Under the pieces are notes generated by a model. That model had not been told where the DNA came from. It ran no database searches and saw only the letters and a list, made by a program, of their open reading frames with translations. From Fuerstiella sp. (GTDB taxonomy: Bacteria; Planctomycetota; Planctomycetia; Planctomycetales; Planctomycetaceae), in contig JAQWOH010000038.1 of the NCBI GenBank assembly GCA_029245955.1, positions 124,001 through 188,000 of the forward strand: DNA of 64,000 nucleotides. Direction: 5' to 3'. Positions within the stretch are counted from its first letter, which is position 1; every line of letters begins with the position of its first letter. Below, piece by piece: positions 62,448 to 64,000 of this stretch. The position numbers and the translations under genes are program-made.

Positions 62448-64000
62448 ATGACTTCCGGCTCCGAATTAACCAGATTTCAGGACCTTGCCGCAGCGACTCA
62501 GCGTCTATACGGTGCCGTTCAGACGCTTCAGGTTAAGGCGGAGTTTCTGCAGCCTGCCACGCTGGACGGGCAGGAATGGTTTGAGTTGCTGCGGCAGAAA
62601 CTGGTTCCTCAGCTGGGTGAAGACCCGTGGCTGGTGGCCGCCGTGGTTGGCGGCACAAATATCGGCAAGAGCGTCACGTTCAATCATCTCGCAGGCAGCC
62701 GCGCCAGTGCGACCAGCCCGCTGGCGTCCGGCACGAAGCATCCCGTATGTCTTGTGCCATCGGGCTTTTCGGAACGTCATGACCTGCAGGCCGTATTTCC
62801 GGATTTCGCTCTGCATGAATGGACGGCTGCCGGGGCCGCTCTGGAAGCGTCTGTTGACCACAATCTGTACTGGCAGACATCGCCTGATCTGCCGTCCACG
62901 CTCCTGGTGCTGGACACGCCGGACATCGACAGTGACGCTCGAGTGAACTGGGTGCGCGCAGATGCCGTGCGCCGCAGTGCTGATGTGCTGATTGCAGTGC
63001 TTACTCAGCAAAAATACAACGACGCTGCGGTGAAGGAATTCTTTCGCAAAGCCGGTGCCGAAGACAAGGCCGTACTGGTTGTATTCAATCAGTGCCTGCT
63101 GCCCGAGGATGAACAGTACTGGCCGGTGTGGCTGAATACGTTTTGTGCAGAAACCGGAATTACGCCGGATGCGGTGTACCTTGCTCCCGCCGATCGTCGC
63201 GCGGCGGACGCACTGGAACTGCCATTTTACGAACGGCCCTGGCCTGTACCTTCTGACTGGGGCAGCGACAGCTTAGGGAAGGATTCGCCGGCTCGGAATC
63301 TGAATCAGGACCTGTCGAGGTTGAAGTTTCGTGAAATTCGAATTCGAACTCTGCGTGGTTCGCTGAAACAGGTGCTCGATGCCGGGGACGGTGTGCCACA
63401 TCATCTGAAACAGCTGGAGCTTGCGAGCGAAGAACTGGCGAGTGCTTCAAAACGGTTGTCCAGCGAAGCGGTGCTGAAAATTCGGGACTGGCCGTCGCCG
63501 CCGAACGCGTTGTTCGTGGAAGAAATTCGAATCTGGTGGAAAGCTCGCCAGCAGGGATGGGCGAAGAAGATCAATTCTTTCTACGATAGTGTGGGCACGG
63601 GCATAACGTGGCCATTCAAAATGGCTCGCAACGCAATTCAGGGAGAACCGGTTCCGCCGATCAATAGATACAGAGAAGCCGAGTGGTCGGCCATTCTGAC
63701 GACCGTTGAGGAACTGTTTGACAAATTGCAGTGGATGGCCGAAAGCGGCAATCGTATGATCAAACCGCAGGTGGAAGCGGTGTTGCAGGCGTCGACGCGG
63801 ACGCAGCTGATCCAAAAACTAAAACGGCAGCACGCGACTGTCGACTTTGATGAAGAACTGAAGAACATGATTGCTGTGGAAATGGCCTCTTTCAGTGAGG
63901 ACAGTCCGCAGCTGTTTGAATTCTATCGTCAGTTACACAACGTATCAGCGGCTGTTCGTCCCATGACCAGCGTTGTGTTGTTCAGTCTGGGGATGGGGCC
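62448..64000 (+). CDS. Dynamin-like GTPase (N-terminal part; runs off window)
   Basis: 517 codons are present and open to the edge. The start is the ATG at 62448. A helical lead of about 60 residues precedes the G domain: P-loop VVGGTNIGKSVTFNHLAG near residues 66-83, a switch II-type LVLDTPDIDSDARVNW near 150 where Gly of DxxG is replaced by Asp, and a G4-like VVFNQC near 210 instead of N/TKxD. Long amphipathic helices follow (LKFREIRIRTLRGSLKQVLD, SEELASASKRLSSEAVLKIR), and the last visible residues (SVVLFSLGMG) look like the start of a membrane segment. This fits a bacterial dynamin-like or membrane-associated GTPase that shapes or binds membranes. Nucleotide specificity may be altered. 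Confidence 0.8.
   Translation, partial: MTSGSELTRFQDLAAATQRLYGAVQTLQVKAEFLQPATLDGQEWFELLRQKLVPQLGEDPWLVAAVVGGTNIGKSVTFNHLAGSRASATSPLASGTKHPVCLVPSGFSERHDLQAVFPDFALHEWTAAGAALEASVDHNLYWQTSPDLPSTLLVLDTPDIDSDARVNWVRADAVRRSADVLIAVLTQQKYNDAAVKEFFRKAGAEDKAVLVVFNQCLLPEDEQYWPVWLNTFCAETGITPDAVYLAPADRRAADALELPFYERPWPVPSDWGSDSLGKDSPARNLNQDLSRLKFREIRIRTLRGSLKQVLDAGDGVPHHLKQLELASEELASASKRLSSEAVLKIRDWPSPPNALFVEEIRIWWKARQQGWAKKINSFYDSVGTGITWPFKMARNAIQGEPVPPINRYREAEWSAILTTVEELFDKLQWMAESGNRMIKPQVEAVLQASTRTQLIQKLKRQHATVDFDEELKNMIAVEMASFSEDSPQLFEFYRQLHNVSAAVRPMTSVVLFSLGMG

Noticed and set aside
1..64000. CRISPR arrays, tRNA, rRNA and riboswitches
   Set aside because: No regularly spaced repeats, tRNA-like cloverleaf ends or conserved riboswitch cores were noticed by eye. 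A dedicated scan could still find a small RNA.

Overview
The window is a stretch of a Planctomycetota chromosome, most like the Planctomycetales. The reasons are family content rather than a marker gene: repeated PSCyt/DUF1549/DUF1553 surface proteins with CxxCH motifs, three Tat-signal DUF1501 proteins, a DUF1552 + DUF1592 pair, three Cys-type sulfatases, a DUF1080 protein, a heme-domain/glucose-dehydrogenase-like protein, and short palindromic repeats of a planctomycete type. No rRNA, tRNA, CRISPR array, phage or intact insertion sequence was seen. No recognisable transcription factor is encoded in the whole 64 kb.

Layout. 1-5 kb (minus strand): start of an AbgB-like M20 amidohydrolase (cut by the window edge), a hydroxyacid-oxoacid transhydrogenase-like iron alcohol dehydrogenase, a Tat-exported Gfo/Idh/MocA oxidoreductase and a secreted helical protein closed by a clear intrinsic terminator. 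5.4-7.9 kb: an MrfA/YprA-type DNA helicase. 8-12 kb (minus): a PQQ-propeller/PDZ/lipoyl-like fusion, a PL10-type pectate lyase and a small conserved-looking protein. 12.2-14.9 kb: two adjacent genes disrupted only by in-frame stop codons (a ceramidase-like gene with one TAG; a secreted repeat protein with a TGA and a TAA). 15-21.5 kb: a PPC-domain protein and PSD1 protein (minus) divergent from a DUF1501 gene. 21.7-24.3 kb: a serine beta-lactamase-like protein and a LarA-like racemase. 24.3-31 kb (minus): a five-gene block of CE7 acetyl esterase, PIG-L deacetylase, Nramp-like transporter, BNR sialidase-like protein and an SGNH + BNR fusion, probably acting on acetylated glycans.

31.5-38 kb: ceramidase-like + DUF1501 (plus), then DUF1080, sulfatase and an ankyrin-SUFU fusion (minus). 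38.4-42.3 kb: PSCyt/PSD1 + DUF1501 operon. 42.3-46 kb: flavoprotein, GDSL hydrolase and an exported amidohydrolase. 46-50.3 kb (minus): small ORF, DUF1592-type cytochrome-like protein and DUF1552. 50.4-55.7 kb: a secreted unknown and two divergent sulfatases. 55.7-58.2 kb: mostly gene-poor, with a tandem repeat, a ferritin-like gene, a probable IS30 transposase remnant and a frameshifted fasciclin remnant. 58.2-64 kb: large heme-domain protein, YciA-type thioesterase, a gene-poor gap and the start of a dynamin-like GTPase gene that runs off the right edge.

Most products carry Sec or Tat export signals, so the window mainly encodes cell-surface or periplasmic breakdown of complex, sulfated and acetylated carbohydrates. 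The PSD/DUF1501 proteins look like a repeated two-protein surface module of unknown chemistry. Starts were re-chosen from ribosome-binding sites and signal peptides where the longest reading frame looked wrong. All family assignments come from reading motifs by eye, with no database search.
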